From contig NZ_JADEVT010000002.1 of the NCBI RefSeq assembly GCF_030466625.1, forward strand, positions 248,001 through 312,000: DNA of 64,000 nucleotides. The letters run 5' to 3'. Shown one piece after another: positions 48,127 to 56,564 of this stretch; position 1 is the stretch's first letter; every line of letters starts with the position of its first letter. A model generated the notes under the pieces. The model searched no databases. It saw only the letters and a list, made by a program, of their open reading frames with translations, and was not told where the DNA came from. Made by a program: the position numbers and the translations under genes. This DNA is from Nocardioides sp. ChNu-153. GTDB taxonomy: Bacteria; Actinomycetota; Actinomycetes; Propionibacteriales; Nocardioidaceae.

Positions 48127-48798
48127 TCAGGAGTTGAAGCGGTAGCCCATCCCGCGGACCGTCCCGATGGTGTGGGCGCCGAACTTGCGGCGCAGGTACC
48201 CGACGTACACGTCGACGACGTTCGACGACGGGTCGAAGTCGAGGCCCCAGACCTTGTCCAGCAGCTGCTCGCGGGACAGCACCTGGCCGGGGTTGCGCAG
48301 GAACATCTCGGCGAGGGTGAACTCGCGGGCCGACAGCTCGAGGGTGCGCCCGGCGACGGTGGCGCGGCGGGTGCGCAGGTCGAGCCGCACGCCGCCGACG
48401 TCGAGCACCGTCGCGGCGGCCTCGCCACCGCCGGCCGACACCTGCCGCAGGCGGGCGCGGATGCGGGCCTGCAGCTCGGCGAAGCGGAACGGCTTCGGCA
48501 TGTAGTCGTCCGCGCCCCCGTCGAGGGCCGACACGGTGTCCGCGGCCGAGTCGCGGGCCGTCAGCACGATGACCGGCATGCGCGACCCCTGCGAGCGCAG
48601 CTGGTCGAGCACCTCGAACCCGTCCATGCGCGGCAGGCCGATGTCGAGCACCATCAGGTCGTGGCCGCCGCTCAGCGCCTCGTCGAGACCGTCGACGCCG
48701 TCGCCGACCACCGTCACGGTGTGCCCGTCGGCCTTGAGGCCCTTCGCGACGAACGACGCGATCCGCTGCTCGTCCTCGACGATCAGGATGCTGGCCAC
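48127..48798 (-). CDS. OmpR-family response regulator
   Basis: 223 residues. Receiver domain with acidic pair in IVEDEQ, phospho-Asp52 (LMVLDIGLPRMDG), Thr in VLTARDS and Lys in MPKPF. The C-terminal winged helix (ELSAREFTLAEMFLRNPGQVLSREQLLDKVWGLDFDPSSNVVDVYVGYLRRKFG ... TVRGMGYRF) binds direct repeats in this family. GTG start with GGAGGAGG upstream, 101 bp after the kinase gene. Third gene after Asp-rich B and the kinase. The shared palindromes at 47421 and 50830 are candidate sites. Confidence 0.93.
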   Translation of the reverse strand: MASILIVEDEQRIASFVAKGLKADGHTVTVVGDGVDGLDEALSGGHDLMVLDIGLPRMDGFEVLDQLRSQGSRMPVIVLTARDSAADTVSALDGGADDYMPKPFRFAELQARIRARLRQVSAGGGEAAATVLDVGGVRLDLRTRRATVAGRTLELSAREFTLAEMFLRNPGQVLSREQLLDKVWGLDFDPSSNVVDVYVGYLRRKFGAHTIGTVRGMGYRFNS

Positions 48799-48899
48799 CC
48801 CTGGTCCTCCTCCGGTGCGTGTGGTGCGTGCAGGTCGTGCGTGCGTGCGGTGGTGCGGTGGCGGTGCGGTACGACGACCCGCGGCGCCGCGGGACGGTC

Positions 48900-50330
48900 T
48901 CATCCCGACTCCCGGAGCGTGACGACGAACCGGGCGCCCGGGGGATCGGCCTCCTCGACGGCCACCGTGCCGCCGTGGGCGTGCACGATCGCCGCGACGA
49001 TCGACAGGCCGAGACCGAACCCCTCGTCGCCATCGGGGACGTGGCTGCGGCCGAAGCGCTCGAACACCAGGTCGCGGTCGGTCTCGGGCACGCCCGGCCC
49101 GGTGTCGCGCACCCACAGGCGCACCCGGCCGGGGGCGGGCACGTCGTACCCCACGGCCACCTCGTCGCCGGGCCGCGTGTGCTTGACGGCGTTGTCGCAC
49201 AGCTGCAGCAGGGCCTGGGTGAGCCGCTGGGGGTCGGCCTCGACGACGGCGCCCGCGGACCCGGTGGCCGGGTCCGGGGCGTCCAGGGTCCAGGTGCGCT
49301 CACCCAGCGCCCGCGCCTTGGCCAGCACGTCGAGGACCAGGTCGCCGACGTCGGTGGGCGCGGTGCGCAGGAAGTCGGGGCGGTCGCTCTTGGCGAGCAG
49401 CAGGAGGTCCCCGACGAGGCGGGCCATGCGGTCGACCTCGTCCAGCACCAGGTCGCGGGTCTGCGCGGCGTCGGGGCTGTCGGTCTCCAGCAGCTCGAGG
49501 TGGCCACGCACGATGGTCAGCGGCGTCTTGAGCTCGTGACCCGCGTCGTCGAGGAAGCGGCGCTGGGCGGCGAAGGCGTTCTCGAGGCGGGCGAGCATGC
49601 CGTTCACCGTGCGGGTCAGGGCGGTGATGTCGTCGTTGCCGGTCTCCGGGACGCGGCGCGAGAGGTCGGTCTCGCCGATCTCCTCCGCGTTGCGGCGCAG
49701 CACGCGCAGCGGGCGCAGGAGGCGTCCCGACTGCCACGCGGCGGCGCCGACCACGAGCAGCAGTGCGATCGCGGCCACCACCGCGTAGGTGCGCACCGTC
49801 TCCGCCAGCTGCTCGTCGGCGACGTCGGTGAAGGTGACGACCACGAGGGCGCCCGGCTCGACGGCACCTGCCGCGTCGGTCGCGGTCGCCGGCTGCACGG
49901 TCAGGAAGAGCGGCTCACCCGCCACCTCCACCGTGGTCGAGCCGCCTGACGCCACAAGGGGACGGACGGCGTCGCTGAAGGCCTCCGCCTCGGTGACCGC
50001 CGCGTCACGGCCCCTGCCGGTCCCGGGACGCACCTGGAGGCGGTCGTCCCACCAGCCGACCAGCAGCTCGTCGTCGGTCGGCACGTTGCTCTCGACGTAC
50101 CCCCAGAGCAGGTCGGCGATGCCGGTGCGCCGCTCGCCCGTCGTGGGGTCCGGCTGGCTGAAGGGGCCCGGGGCGGCGGCGAACTGCCGGAACTCGGCCA
50201 GCTCCTGCTCGATGGCCGCGACGCGCTCGGCGTCGATGCGCTGGTCCTCGATGAGGAAGAAGCTGAGCCCCGCACCGGCCAGGGCGAGCGCGACGAGCAG
50301 CGCCACGGTCGTCGTGATGCGCAGGCGCAC
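48900..50330 (-). CDS. Membrane sensor histidine kinase
   Basis: 476 residues. Transmembrane helices near 7-26 and 182-199 flank a 155-residue extracellular sensor region; then HAMP (GRLLRPLRVLRRNAEEIGETDLSRRVPET), HisKA with phospho-His265 (DDAGHELKTPLTIV), and HATPase (QLCDNAVKHT, DTGPGVP, GFGLGLSI). GTG 50330 has no ribosome site. A longer start (CTG at 50372 overlapping the previous stop, adding STPRSPASRTGAS) looks like a natural N-terminus but CTG is rare. The sensor has mixed charge and no known ligand domain. Confidence 0.93.
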   Translation of the reverse strand: MRLRITTTVALLVALALAGAGLSFFLIEDQRIDAERVAAIEQELAEFRQFAAAPGPFSQPDPTTGERRTGIADLLWGYVESNVPTDDELLVGWWDDRLQVRPGTGRGRDAAVTEAEAFSDAVRPLVASGGSTTVEVAGEPLFLTVQPATATDAAGAVEPGALVVVTFTDVADEQLAETVRTYAVVAAIALLLVVGAAAWQSGRLLRPLRVLRRNAEEIGETDLSRRVPETGNDDITALTRTVNGMLARLENAFAAQRRFLDDAGHELKTPLTIVRGHLELLETDSPDAAQTRDLVLDEVDRMARLVGDLLLLAKSDRPDFLRTAPTDVGDLVLDVLAKARALGERTWTLDAPDPATGSAGAVVEADPQRLTQALLQLCDNAVKHTRPGDEVAVGYDVPAPGRVRLWVRDTGPGVPETDRDLVFERFGRSHVPDGDEGFGLGLSIVAAIVHAHGGTVAVEEADPPGARFVVTLRESG

Positions 50331-50368
50331 CGACGCGCCGGTGCGCGACGCGGGGGAGCGGGGGGTGC

Positions 50369-50785
50369 TCAGTCGTCGTCCCCGTCGTCGTCGCTCCCGC
50401 TGTCGTCGTCCCCGGCATCCCCGCCGTCGTCCCCGCCGTCGTCCCCGGCATCGTCCCCGTCGTCGTCGCGCTCGGGGGGCACCGGCACGGCCGTGGGCTG
50501 CACGGTGCGGGGGGCGGGCGGCGCCGGGGCGGGCGGCGCCGGCGAGGCCGTCGGACCGGTGGTGGGCGTGCCCGGGGTGGCCGGGGCCGTCGGGGTGGGG
50601 GTGGCGGTGGCGGTGGGAGGCGTCGTACCGGTGCCGAGCGGCTCCCCGGGTGTGCCGGCGCCCGACGGGCTCACGGCCCCGCCCACCTCGGGAGCGGCGG
50701 GCTCGCCCGCGAGGGCGCGGACGCCGACCCCGCCGACGACGAGACCGACGACGACGCCGAGGAGGACCTTGAGGACGCTGGACAT
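50369..50785 (-). CDS. Asp-rich membrane-anchored protein (copy B)
   Basis: 138 residues. N-terminal helix VLKVLLGVVVGLVVGGVGVRALAG (about 5-26), a long Pro/Thr/Ala/Gly linker, then a C-terminal tail of Asp and Gly (residues 106-138, about 60% Asp). Plan as in the Asp-rich protein A but with no Arg in the tail. It is 38 bp ahead of the sensor kinase, so likely in its operon, and may work with or shield the kinase's sensor region. No family recognised. Ribosome site weak (AGGA). Confidence 0.7.
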   Translation of the reverse strand: MSSVLKVLLGVVVGLVVGGVGVRALAGEPAAPEVGGAVSPSGAGTPGEPLGTGTTPPTATATPTPTAPATPGTPTTGPTASPAPPAPAPPAPRTVQPTAVPVPPERDDDGDDAGDDGGDDGGDAGDDDSGSDDDGDDD

Positions 50786-50829
50786 GACGGGTCGATCCTG
50801 CCCCACCGACGTCCCCCGGCCCAGGTTCA

Positions 50830-50845
50830 TGAGAGGGCTCTCACG
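50830..50845. promoter_or_regulatory. 16-bp palindromic element (copy B)
   Basis: TGAGAGGGCTCTCACG, identical to that at 47421-47436. Its palindrome is centred about 53 bp from the start of Asp-rich gene B and about 101 bp from the divergent acyl-CoA ligase. It supports one regulator acting on both Asp-rich genes, possibly autoregulation of the two-component operon. Confidence 0.6.
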
Positions 50846-50877
50846 ACCCGACCCGCGGGTGCCGCCCCCGCCGGCCC

Positions 50878-50895
50878 TAGAGTGACGGGCGTCAC
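50878..50895 (+). promoter_or_regulatory. Promoter and palindromic operator of the acyl-CoA ligase
   Basis: TAGAGT (50878-50883) looks like a -10 box, and a perfect inverted repeat GTGACG-GG-CGTCAC (50882-50895) begins inside it and covers the expected start of transcription. A repressor bound here would block initiation. The ligand or regulator is unknown. Confidence 0.45.
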
Positions 50896-50938
50896 GCGCC
50901 CGACCGCCGGGTCGGGCCCCGGAACGACAGGGAGTGCC

Positions 50939-52471
50939 ATGTTCGTGCCGTTGAGCGTCCGCGACTTCATCGACCGGGCCCGCACGGTCTACCCGGACCG
51001 GGTGGGCGTCGTCGACGAGCCCGACCAGCCCGCGCCGTCGCTCGGTTCCCTCACCTACGCCGCGCTCGACGACCTCGCTCGGCGCCAGGCCGCGCACCTC
51101 GACGCCCTGGGTGTGGGGGTCGGGGACCGGGTCGCCGTCGTCTCGCACAACAGCGCCCGCCTGCTCGGGTCGTTCTTCGGGGTCGCGGGGCACGGGCGGG
51201 TCCTCGTGCCGGTGAACTTCCGGCTGCGGCCCGACGAGGTGCGCTACATCGTCGAGCACTCGGGGGCACGGGTGCTGTACGTCGACCCCGAGCTGGACGA
51301 GGCCCTCGCCGACGTCACCTGCGAGCACCGCTACGTGCTCGGCCGCGACGAGCACCTCTACGCCCCCGAGGGGGCCGAGCCGGCGCCGTGGGAACCCGAC
51401 GAGGACGCCACGGCCTGCATCAACTACACCTCGGGCACCACGGCCCGCCCCAAGGGCGTGCAGATCACGCACCGCAACATCTGGGTGAACGCCACGACGT
51501 TCGCGCTGCACGTCGGGCTGGGTGACCGCGACGTCTACCTGCACACCCTGCCGATGTTCCACGCCAACGGCTGGGGCATGCCGTTCGCGACCACGGGCCT
51601 CGGGGTCCCCCAGGTCGTGCTGCGCAAGGTCGACGGCGCCGAGATCCTGCGCCGCGTCGAGCAGCACGGCGTCACCGTCCTGTGCGCCGCGCCGGCGGTC
51701 GTCGCCGCCGTGCTCGAGGCCGCGCAGACCTGGGAGGGCGAGGTGCCGGGGCGCGACCGCGTGCGGATCATCGTGGCCGGCGCGCCGCCGCCCACCCGGA
51801 CGGTCGCCCGCGTCGAGGAGGAGCTCGGCTGGGAGTTCGTCCAGATCTACGGCCTCACCGAGACCTCGCCGCTGCTCACGGTCAACCGCACGCGCGCGGA
51901 GTGGGACGACCTGACGGCCGAGGAGCGCGCGGCCCGGCTGGTGCGCGCCGGGGCGCCGGCCCTCGGCGTACGGCTGCGGGTCGACGAGCACGGCGAGGTG
52001 CTGGCGCAGGGCAACCAGGTGCTCCAGGGCTACTGGGAGCAGCCGGCCGAGACGGAGCGGGCGCTGGCGGGCGGGTGGTTCCACACCGGCGACGGGGGCG
52101 TCATCGGCGACGACGGCTACCTCACCATCAGCGACCGCAAGAAGGACGTGATCATCACCGGCGGCGAGAACGTCTCGTCGATCGAGGTGGAGGACGCGCT
52201 GTTCTCGCACCCCGACGTCGCCGAGGTCGCCGTCATCGGCGTCCCCAGCGAGAAGTGGGGCGAGACGATCAAGGCGCTGGTCGTGCTCACGCCCGGCTCG
52301 AGCGCGGACGAGGCCGAGCTGATCGCGTGGTGCAAGGACCGGCTGGCCGGCTACAAGGCGCCCACGTCGGTCGAGGTCCGCGACGAGCTGGCCCGCACGG
52401 CGACGGGCAAGCTGCAGAAGTTCAAGCTGCGCGCGCCGTACTGGGAGGGCCAGGAGCGCCAGGTCAACTGA
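50939..52471 (+). CDS. AMP-dependent acyl-CoA synthetase/ligase
   Basis: 510 residues. Motifs: INYTSGTTARPKGVQITHRNIW, IYGLTETSPLLTVN, WFHTGDGGVI, DRKKDVIITGGENVSSIEVED, and Lys in RTATGKLQKFKLR. The A5 and A8 motifs are complete, so an active ligase is likely; similarity is to the medium/long-chain and aromatic acid group. Different from the enzyme at 44813 in having the common ISDRKKDVI hinge rather than GRDDEMIV. AGGGAG 4 nt before the ATG. Confidence 0.9.
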   Translation: MFVPLSVRDFIDRARTVYPDRVGVVDEPDQPAPSLGSLTYAALDDLARRQAAHLDALGVGVGDRVAVVSHNSARLLGSFFGVAGHGRVLVPVNFRLRPDEVRYIVEHSGARVLYVDPELDEALADVTCEHRYVLGRDEHLYAPEGAEPAPWEPDEDATACINYTSGTTARPKGVQITHRNIWVNATTFALHVGLGDRDVYLHTLPMFHANGWGMPFATTGLGVPQVVLRKVDGAEILRRVEQHGVTVLCAAPAVVAAVLEAAQTWEGEVPGRDRVRIIVAGAPPPTRTVARVEEELGWEFVQIYGLTETSPLLTVNRTRAEWDDLTAEERAARLVRAGAPALGVRLRVDEHGEVLAQGNQVLQGYWEQPAETERALAGGWFHTGDGGVIGDDGYLTISDRKKDVIITGGENVSSIEVEDALFSHPDVAEVAVIGVPSEKWGETIKALVVLTPGSSADEAELIAWCKDRLAGYKAPTSVEVRDELARTATGKLQKFKLRAPYWEGQERQVN

Positions 52472-52487
52472 GGTCCGACGGGGCCGC

Positions 52488-52493
52488 TACGGT
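52488..52493 (+). promoter_or_regulatory. Putative -10 box of the Nif3-like gene (leaderless)
   Basis: TACGGT, 7 nt before the ATG, in the 29-bp gap after the ligase gene, which has no Shine-Dalgarno. Confidence 0.4.
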
Positions 52494-52500
52494 ACGGCCC

Positions 52501-53658
52501 ATGACGTCGCTGGACGAGCTGGTCTCCGCCCTCCACTCCTGGTACCCGCCGGCGACGGCCGAGGACTGGGACGCCGTCGGGCTCGTGTACGGCGACCCCG
52601 CCCAGCAGGTGCGCAAGGTCATGCTGGCCGTCGACGTCGACGAGGCGGTCGCGGCGGAGGCCGTCGCGTGGGGCGCCGACCTGCTGGTCGTGCACCACCC
52701 CCTCTTCCTGACCCCGGTGCACGGCTTCGCGGCGACGACGCCGAAGGGCCGCACGCTGAGCCGCCTCGCCGCGGCCGGGTGCGCGCTGCTGGTGGCGCAC
52801 ACGAACGCCGACCAGGCGGTCGGCGGGGTCTCCGAGGCGCTGGCCCACGCACTCGGGCTGAGCGAGCTGGAGCCGATCCTCCCCGGGCACGCCGCCCCCT
52901 ACGACAAGCTCACCGTGACCGTCCCGACCGACGCCGCCGCCCCCGTGCGGGCCGCGATCGCCGAGGCCGGCGCAGGGGCGATCGGCACCTACGACCACTG
53001 CACGTTCTCGGTGGCCGGCCAGGGACGGTTCCGCCCGCTCGAGGGCTCCCAGCCCACCATCGGCACCGTCGGTGACATCGCCGTCGTCGAGGAGGAGCGG
53101 GTCGAGGCCGTGCTGCCGCGGCGCCTGCGCCGCCAGGTGGTGGCGGCGCTCCTGGCCGCGCACCCCTACGAGGTGCCGGCGTACGACGTCGTCGAGCTGG
53201 CCGACCCCCAGGCGCTCGTCAGCGGCACCGGTCGGATCGGCGTCGTCGAGCGCGCGACCCTCGGCGCGTTCGCCCAGGTCGTCGCCGACGCCCTGCCGGC
53301 CACCGAGGGCGGTGTGCGCGTCGCGGGCGACCCCACGCGGTCGGTGCGGCGCATCGCCGTCTGCGGCGGCGCCGGCGACTTCCTGCTGGACCGCCTGGCC
53401 GCCTCCGACGTCGACGTCTACGTCACGAGCGACCTGCGCCACCACCGGGCCGCGGAGTTCGTCGCGGCGGGCGGGCCGGCGCTCGTGGACGTCTCCCACT
53501 GGGCGGCCGAGTGGACGTGGCTGCCCGTGGTGCAGCGGCGCGTGCAGGACGCGTTCGGCGATAAGGTGGACGTCCGCGTCAGCGAGCTGCGCACCGACCC
53601 GTGGCAGTTCCGCACCGTGTCCACGGACCCCGCTGACCGCACCGAGAGGAGCGAGTGA
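52501..53658 (+). CDS. Nif3-like dinuclear metal centre protein
   Basis: 385 residues. Nif3/YbgI (GTP cyclohydrolase 1 type 2) family: N-terminal DWDAVGLVYGDP and VVHHPLFL metal-binding His, LLVAHTNADQAVGGVSEALA, a PII-like insertion in the middle (YDKLTVTVPTDAAAPVRAAIAEAGAGAIGTYDHC), and C-terminal CGGAGDFL ... VYVTSDLRHHRAAEF ... LVDVSHWAAEW. Molecular role is unclear in the family. The stop overlaps the next gene (GTGA); operon with zinc ribbon and RNase H genes, as in mycobacteria. Confidence 0.9.
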   Translation: MTSLDELVSALHSWYPPATAEDWDAVGLVYGDPAQQVRKVMLAVDVDEAVAAEAVAWGADLLVVHHPLFLTPVHGFAATTPKGRTLSRLAAAGCALLVAHTNADQAVGGVSEALAHALGLSELEPILPGHAAPYDKLTVTVPTDAAAPVRAAIAEAGAGAIGTYDHCTFSVAGQGRFRPLEGSQPTIGTVGDIAVVEEERVEAVLPRRLRRQVVAALLAAHPYEVPAYDVVELADPQALVSGTGRIGVVERATLGAFAQVVADALPATEGGVRVAGDPTRSVRRIAVCGGAGDFLLDRLAASDVDVYVTSDLRHHRAAEFVAAGGPALVDVSHWAAEWTWLPVVQRRVQDAFGDKVDVRVSELRTDPWQFRTVSTDPADRTERSE

Positions 53659-54401
53659 TCAAAGCCGATCCGTTCGCGCAGCTGAAGCTGCTCGACGTCC
53701 AGGAGGTCGACTCCCGCATCGACGTGCTGCGCCACCAGCGCCGCTCGCTGCCGGGCCTCGCCGAGCTCGCCGACCTCACCGCCCGGCGCCGGGTGGTGGA
53801 CGACGAGGCACGCGACGCCCGCATCGCGGTCGACGACCTCTCCCTCGAGCAGCGCAAGGCCGACGCGGACGTCGAGCAGGTCAAGACCCGCCGCACCCGC
53901 GACCAGCAGCGCATGGACGCCGGGCTCGTCACCAACCCCCGCGACCTCGAGCGCATGCAGGCCGAGCTGGTCTCCCTGGAGCGGCGCATCGCCTCCCTCG
54001 AGGACACCGAGATCGAGATCATGGAGCGGCTCGAGGAGGCCCAGGGCCGACTCGACGCGGCGACGGCCCAGCTCGCCGAGATCGACGAGCGCGGCCGCGC
54101 GCTGCAGGCGGACGTCGCCGCCCAGCAGCAGGCCATCGACGAGGAGCTCGCCGCCGCCACCGCGGCCCGCGGCCCCCTAGTGGCGGACCTGCCGGCCGAC
54201 CTGCTCGCCCTCTACGACCGGCTGCGCGAGCAGAAGGGCGGCATCGGCGCGGCGCTGCTGCGCCGCCGCGAGTGCGGCGGTTGCCGCCTCACGCTCGACA
54301 ACGCCGAGCTGGCCGTCATCCGGAAGGCCGGCGTCGAGACGGTCGTGCGCTGCGAGGAGTGCTCGCGGATCCTCGTCCGCACGGGCGAGTCGGGTCTGTG
54401 A
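53655..54401 (+). CDS. Coiled-coil protein with C4 zinc ribbon
   Basis: 248 residues. Two long coiled-coil stretches (about 40-90 and 95-170) form a helical hairpin, followed by the zinc ribbon CGGCRLTL ... RCEECSRILVR with four Cys. This is the actinobacterial zf-RING_7/DUF164 protein, often between nif3 and the RNase H gene. Cytosolic; proposed to bind nucleic acids or proteins; function untested here. GTG start overlaps the Nif3 stop. Confidence 0.9.
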   Translation: MIKADPFAQLKLLDVQEVDSRIDVLRHQRRSLPGLAELADLTARRRVVDDEARDARIAVDDLSLEQRKADADVEQVKTRRTRDQQRMDAGLVTNPRDLERMQAELVSLERRIASLEDTEIEIMERLEEAQGRLDAATAQLAEIDERGRALQADVAAQQQAIDEELAAATAARGPLVADLPADLLALYDRLREQKGGIGAALLRRRECGGCRLTLDNAELAVIRKAGVETVVRCEECSRILVRTGESGL

Positions 54402-55612
54402 GCGACGCCCCGACGTACCGCGAGGTCATCGTGGAGGCCGACGGCGGGTCGCGCGGCAACCCGGGCCCCGCGGCGTACGGCGCGGTGCTGCGGGACGCGC
54501 GCACCGGTGAGGTCATCGCGCACGACGGCGCGACGCTGGGGCGGGCCACCAACAACGTGGCGGAGTACTCGGGCCTCGTCGCGGGCCTGAGGCTGGCGCG
54601 CGCGTTCGCGCCGGGGGCCTCGGTCGAGGTGCGGATGGACTCCAAGCTCGTCGTCGAGCAGATGGCCGGCAACTGGCGCATCAAGCACCCCGACATGCAG
54701 GCGCTCGCACGGGAGGCGAGCGGGCTGGCCCCGCCCGGCACCCGGTGGACGTGGGTGCCGCGGGCGGAGAACGCCTACGCCGACCGCCTCGCCAACGAGG
54801 CCCTCGACGGCACCCGCTCCGGTGTGGAGCACCTGGCCGCGCCGGCGGCCGGGGACGCCCTGCAGCAGGAGGTCGACGCGGGCGCCCAGGAGGCGCGCGA
54901 CGACGCGCCCGTCGCGACGGCCCCCGCGCCCGCACGCGGCTGGTCGCCGGGAGGGGCCACCACCACGCTGGTGCTCGTGCGCCACGGCGTCACCGCGCAC
55001 ACCCAGCGCAAGAGCTTCTCGGGCGGCCTCGCATCGGCGAACCCCCCGCTCACCGACGAGGGACGGGCGCAGGTGCGCGCGACCGCGGACTGGCTCGCGC
55101 CACTGGCGGAGCGGGTCACCGCCGTCGTCACCTCCCCGGTACGGCGCACCCGCGAGTCGGCGGAGATCGTGGCGGAGCGCCTCGGCACCGGTGCGCCGCG
55201 CGAGGAGCCCGGGTTCGCCGAGATGGAGTTCGGTGCCTGGGACGGGTCGACCTTCGCCGAGGTCGCGGAACGCGACCGGGCGGGGCTCGACGCGTGGCTC
55301 GGCTCGCTCGACGCCCGACCGGGCGGCACGGGGGAGTCGTTCCGCACCGTGGAGCGCCGCGTGCTCGACGGCCTGCGGCGCCTGCTCGCGGAGCACGCCG
55401 GCGGCACCGTCGTCGTGGTGTCCCACGTGACCCCGATCAAGGTGCTCGTCGCCCACGCCCTCGGGGCCCCGCTGGAGGCCGTCTTCCGGATGGAGCTCGC
55501 CCCGGCGTCGGTCACCGTCGTCGGCCACTTCGCCGGTGACGACGACGCGGAGCCGATGGCGAGCCTGCGGCTCTTCAACGGGGTGCCGGGCACGGGGCCC
55601 TTCGGCGCCTGA
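54398..55612 (+). CDS. Bifunctional RNase H / acid phosphatase
   Basis: 404 residues, as in mycobacterial Rv2228c. N-terminal RNase HI domain (1-140): EADGGSRGNPGPAAYGAVL, NNVAEYSGL, MDSKLVVEQMAGNWRIKH and ENAYADRLANEAL supply the acidic metal site. A 60-residue linker follows. The C-terminal histidine phosphatase domain (about 185-404) has VRHGVTAHTQRKSFSGG, FAEMEFGAWDG and VVSHVTPIKVL; in mycobacteria this is the alpha-ribazole phosphatase-like CobC domain. GTG start overlaps the zinc-ribbon stop (GTGA). Confidence 0.93.
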   Translation: MSDAPTYREVIVEADGGSRGNPGPAAYGAVLRDARTGEVIAHDGATLGRATNNVAEYSGLVAGLRLARAFAPGASVEVRMDSKLVVEQMAGNWRIKHPDMQALAREASGLAPPGTRWTWVPRAENAYADRLANEALDGTRSGVEHLAAPAAGDALQQEVDAGAQEARDDAPVATAPAPARGWSPGGATTTLVLVRHGVTAHTQRKSFSGGLASANPPLTDEGRAQVRATADWLAPLAERVTAVVTSPVRRTRESAEIVAERLGTGAPREEPGFAEMEFGAWDGSTFAEVAERDRAGLDAWLGSLDARPGGTGESFRTVERRVLDGLRRLLAEHAGGTVVVVSHVTPIKVLVAHALGAPLEAVFRMELAPASVTVVGHFAGDDDAEPMASLRLFNGVPGTGPFGA

Positions 55613-55625
55613 CCCCGCGAGGCCG

Positions 55626-56402
55626 TCAGAGCGAGCGGACGACCACGTCGAGGCGCGTGCCGCGCGGTCCCGTCTCTCCCACCTCGACGTGCCAGCCCAG
55701 GTCGCGCAGCTGCTCGGCGAACCGGGCCGGGGTGCGGGGGTCGCCGCCGTCGGTCAGGACGGAGCGCACGATGCGCCCCTTGGTCGCCTTGTTGAAGTGG
55801 CTGACGACCTTGCGCTCGCCCTCGTGCTCGTGGAGCACGCGGACGGTGGCCGTGCGGGTGGCGACGTCGCCCTCGGGGCGCCAGAAGGCGGCGTACGTGC
55901 TCGACCGGAGGTCGACGAGCAGCCCCCGGCCGACCTCCTGCTCGACGACCGGACCCAGGTGCTCGCGCCACACGCCGGCGACCGGACCCACGCCGGGCAG
56001 CGACACGTCGCCGCCGAGCCGGTACGACGGGATCCGGTCCCCGAGGCGCACCAGTCCCAGCAGCGAGGACGTGACGAGCACCCGGCGCAGCCGACGACGG
56101 GCACCCGCGTCGAGGGTCAGCGCGTCGAGGGCCTCGAAGAGGACGCCGGTGTAGACGAGCTCCGCCCGCGCCGTGGGCACCGACCGGATCGCCGCGTCGT
56201 GGGGCACGAGGTCGGCCAGCGTGGCGCCGAGGCCGAGCACCTCCGCCGCGTGGCGCTCGTTGCCGGAGCAGAGCTCGACGAGCGCGTCGATCACCTGCTC
56301 GCGGGCCGGGGTGAGCGAGGGGAACGACACCGAGGCCAGGTCGAGCGGCTTGCCGCGCGCCGGCGCGGCCTTGCCCTCGCTGGGCGGCAGCAGGATCAGC
56401 AC
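55626..56402 (-). CDS. yaaA: YaaA-family peroxide stress protein
   Basis: 258 residues. LILLPPSEGKAAPARGKPLDL is the family N-terminus; YTGVLFEALDALTLDAGARRRL, ISSLLGLVRLGDRIPSYRL-like and SHFNKATKGRIVRSVL near the C-terminus match YaaA (DUF328). In E. coli it lowers free iron during peroxide stress and binds DNA. GTG 56402 lies 8 nt after TAGGCT with no Shine-Dalgarno. Convergent with the RNase H gene, 13 bp apart. Confidence 0.9.
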   Translation of the reverse strand: MLILLPPSEGKAAPARGKPLDLASVSFPSLTPAREQVIDALVELCSGNERHAAEVLGLGATLADLVPHDAAIRSVPTARAELVYTGVLFEALDALTLDAGARRRLRRVLVTSSLLGLVRLGDRIPSYRLGGDVSLPGVGPVAGVWREHLGPVVEQEVGRGLLVDLRSSTYAAFWRPEGDVATRTATVRVLHEHEGERKVVSHFNKATKGRIVRSVLTDGGDPRTPARFAEQLRDLGWHVEVGETGPRGTRLDVVVRSL

Positions 56403-56410
56403 AGCGGAGA

Positions 56411-56416
56411 AGCCTA
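56411..56416 (-). promoter_or_regulatory. Putative -10 box of yaaA (leaderless)
   Basis: TAGGCT on the minus strand, 8 nt before the GTG. Confidence 0.45.
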
Positions 56417-56564
56417 GGCGGGGCGGCGCGCCCGGGCGACCCCGACGCGCGGCGCGGCGCGCGGGCTCGGCGGCATGTCTAGAAAATCCTCAACGGTTTG
56501 TGTAGGTTTCGTCGCAGGGAAGTCGGGCCGTCGGGGCCCTGCTCGCCAGTTGAGGAGGCCGACC

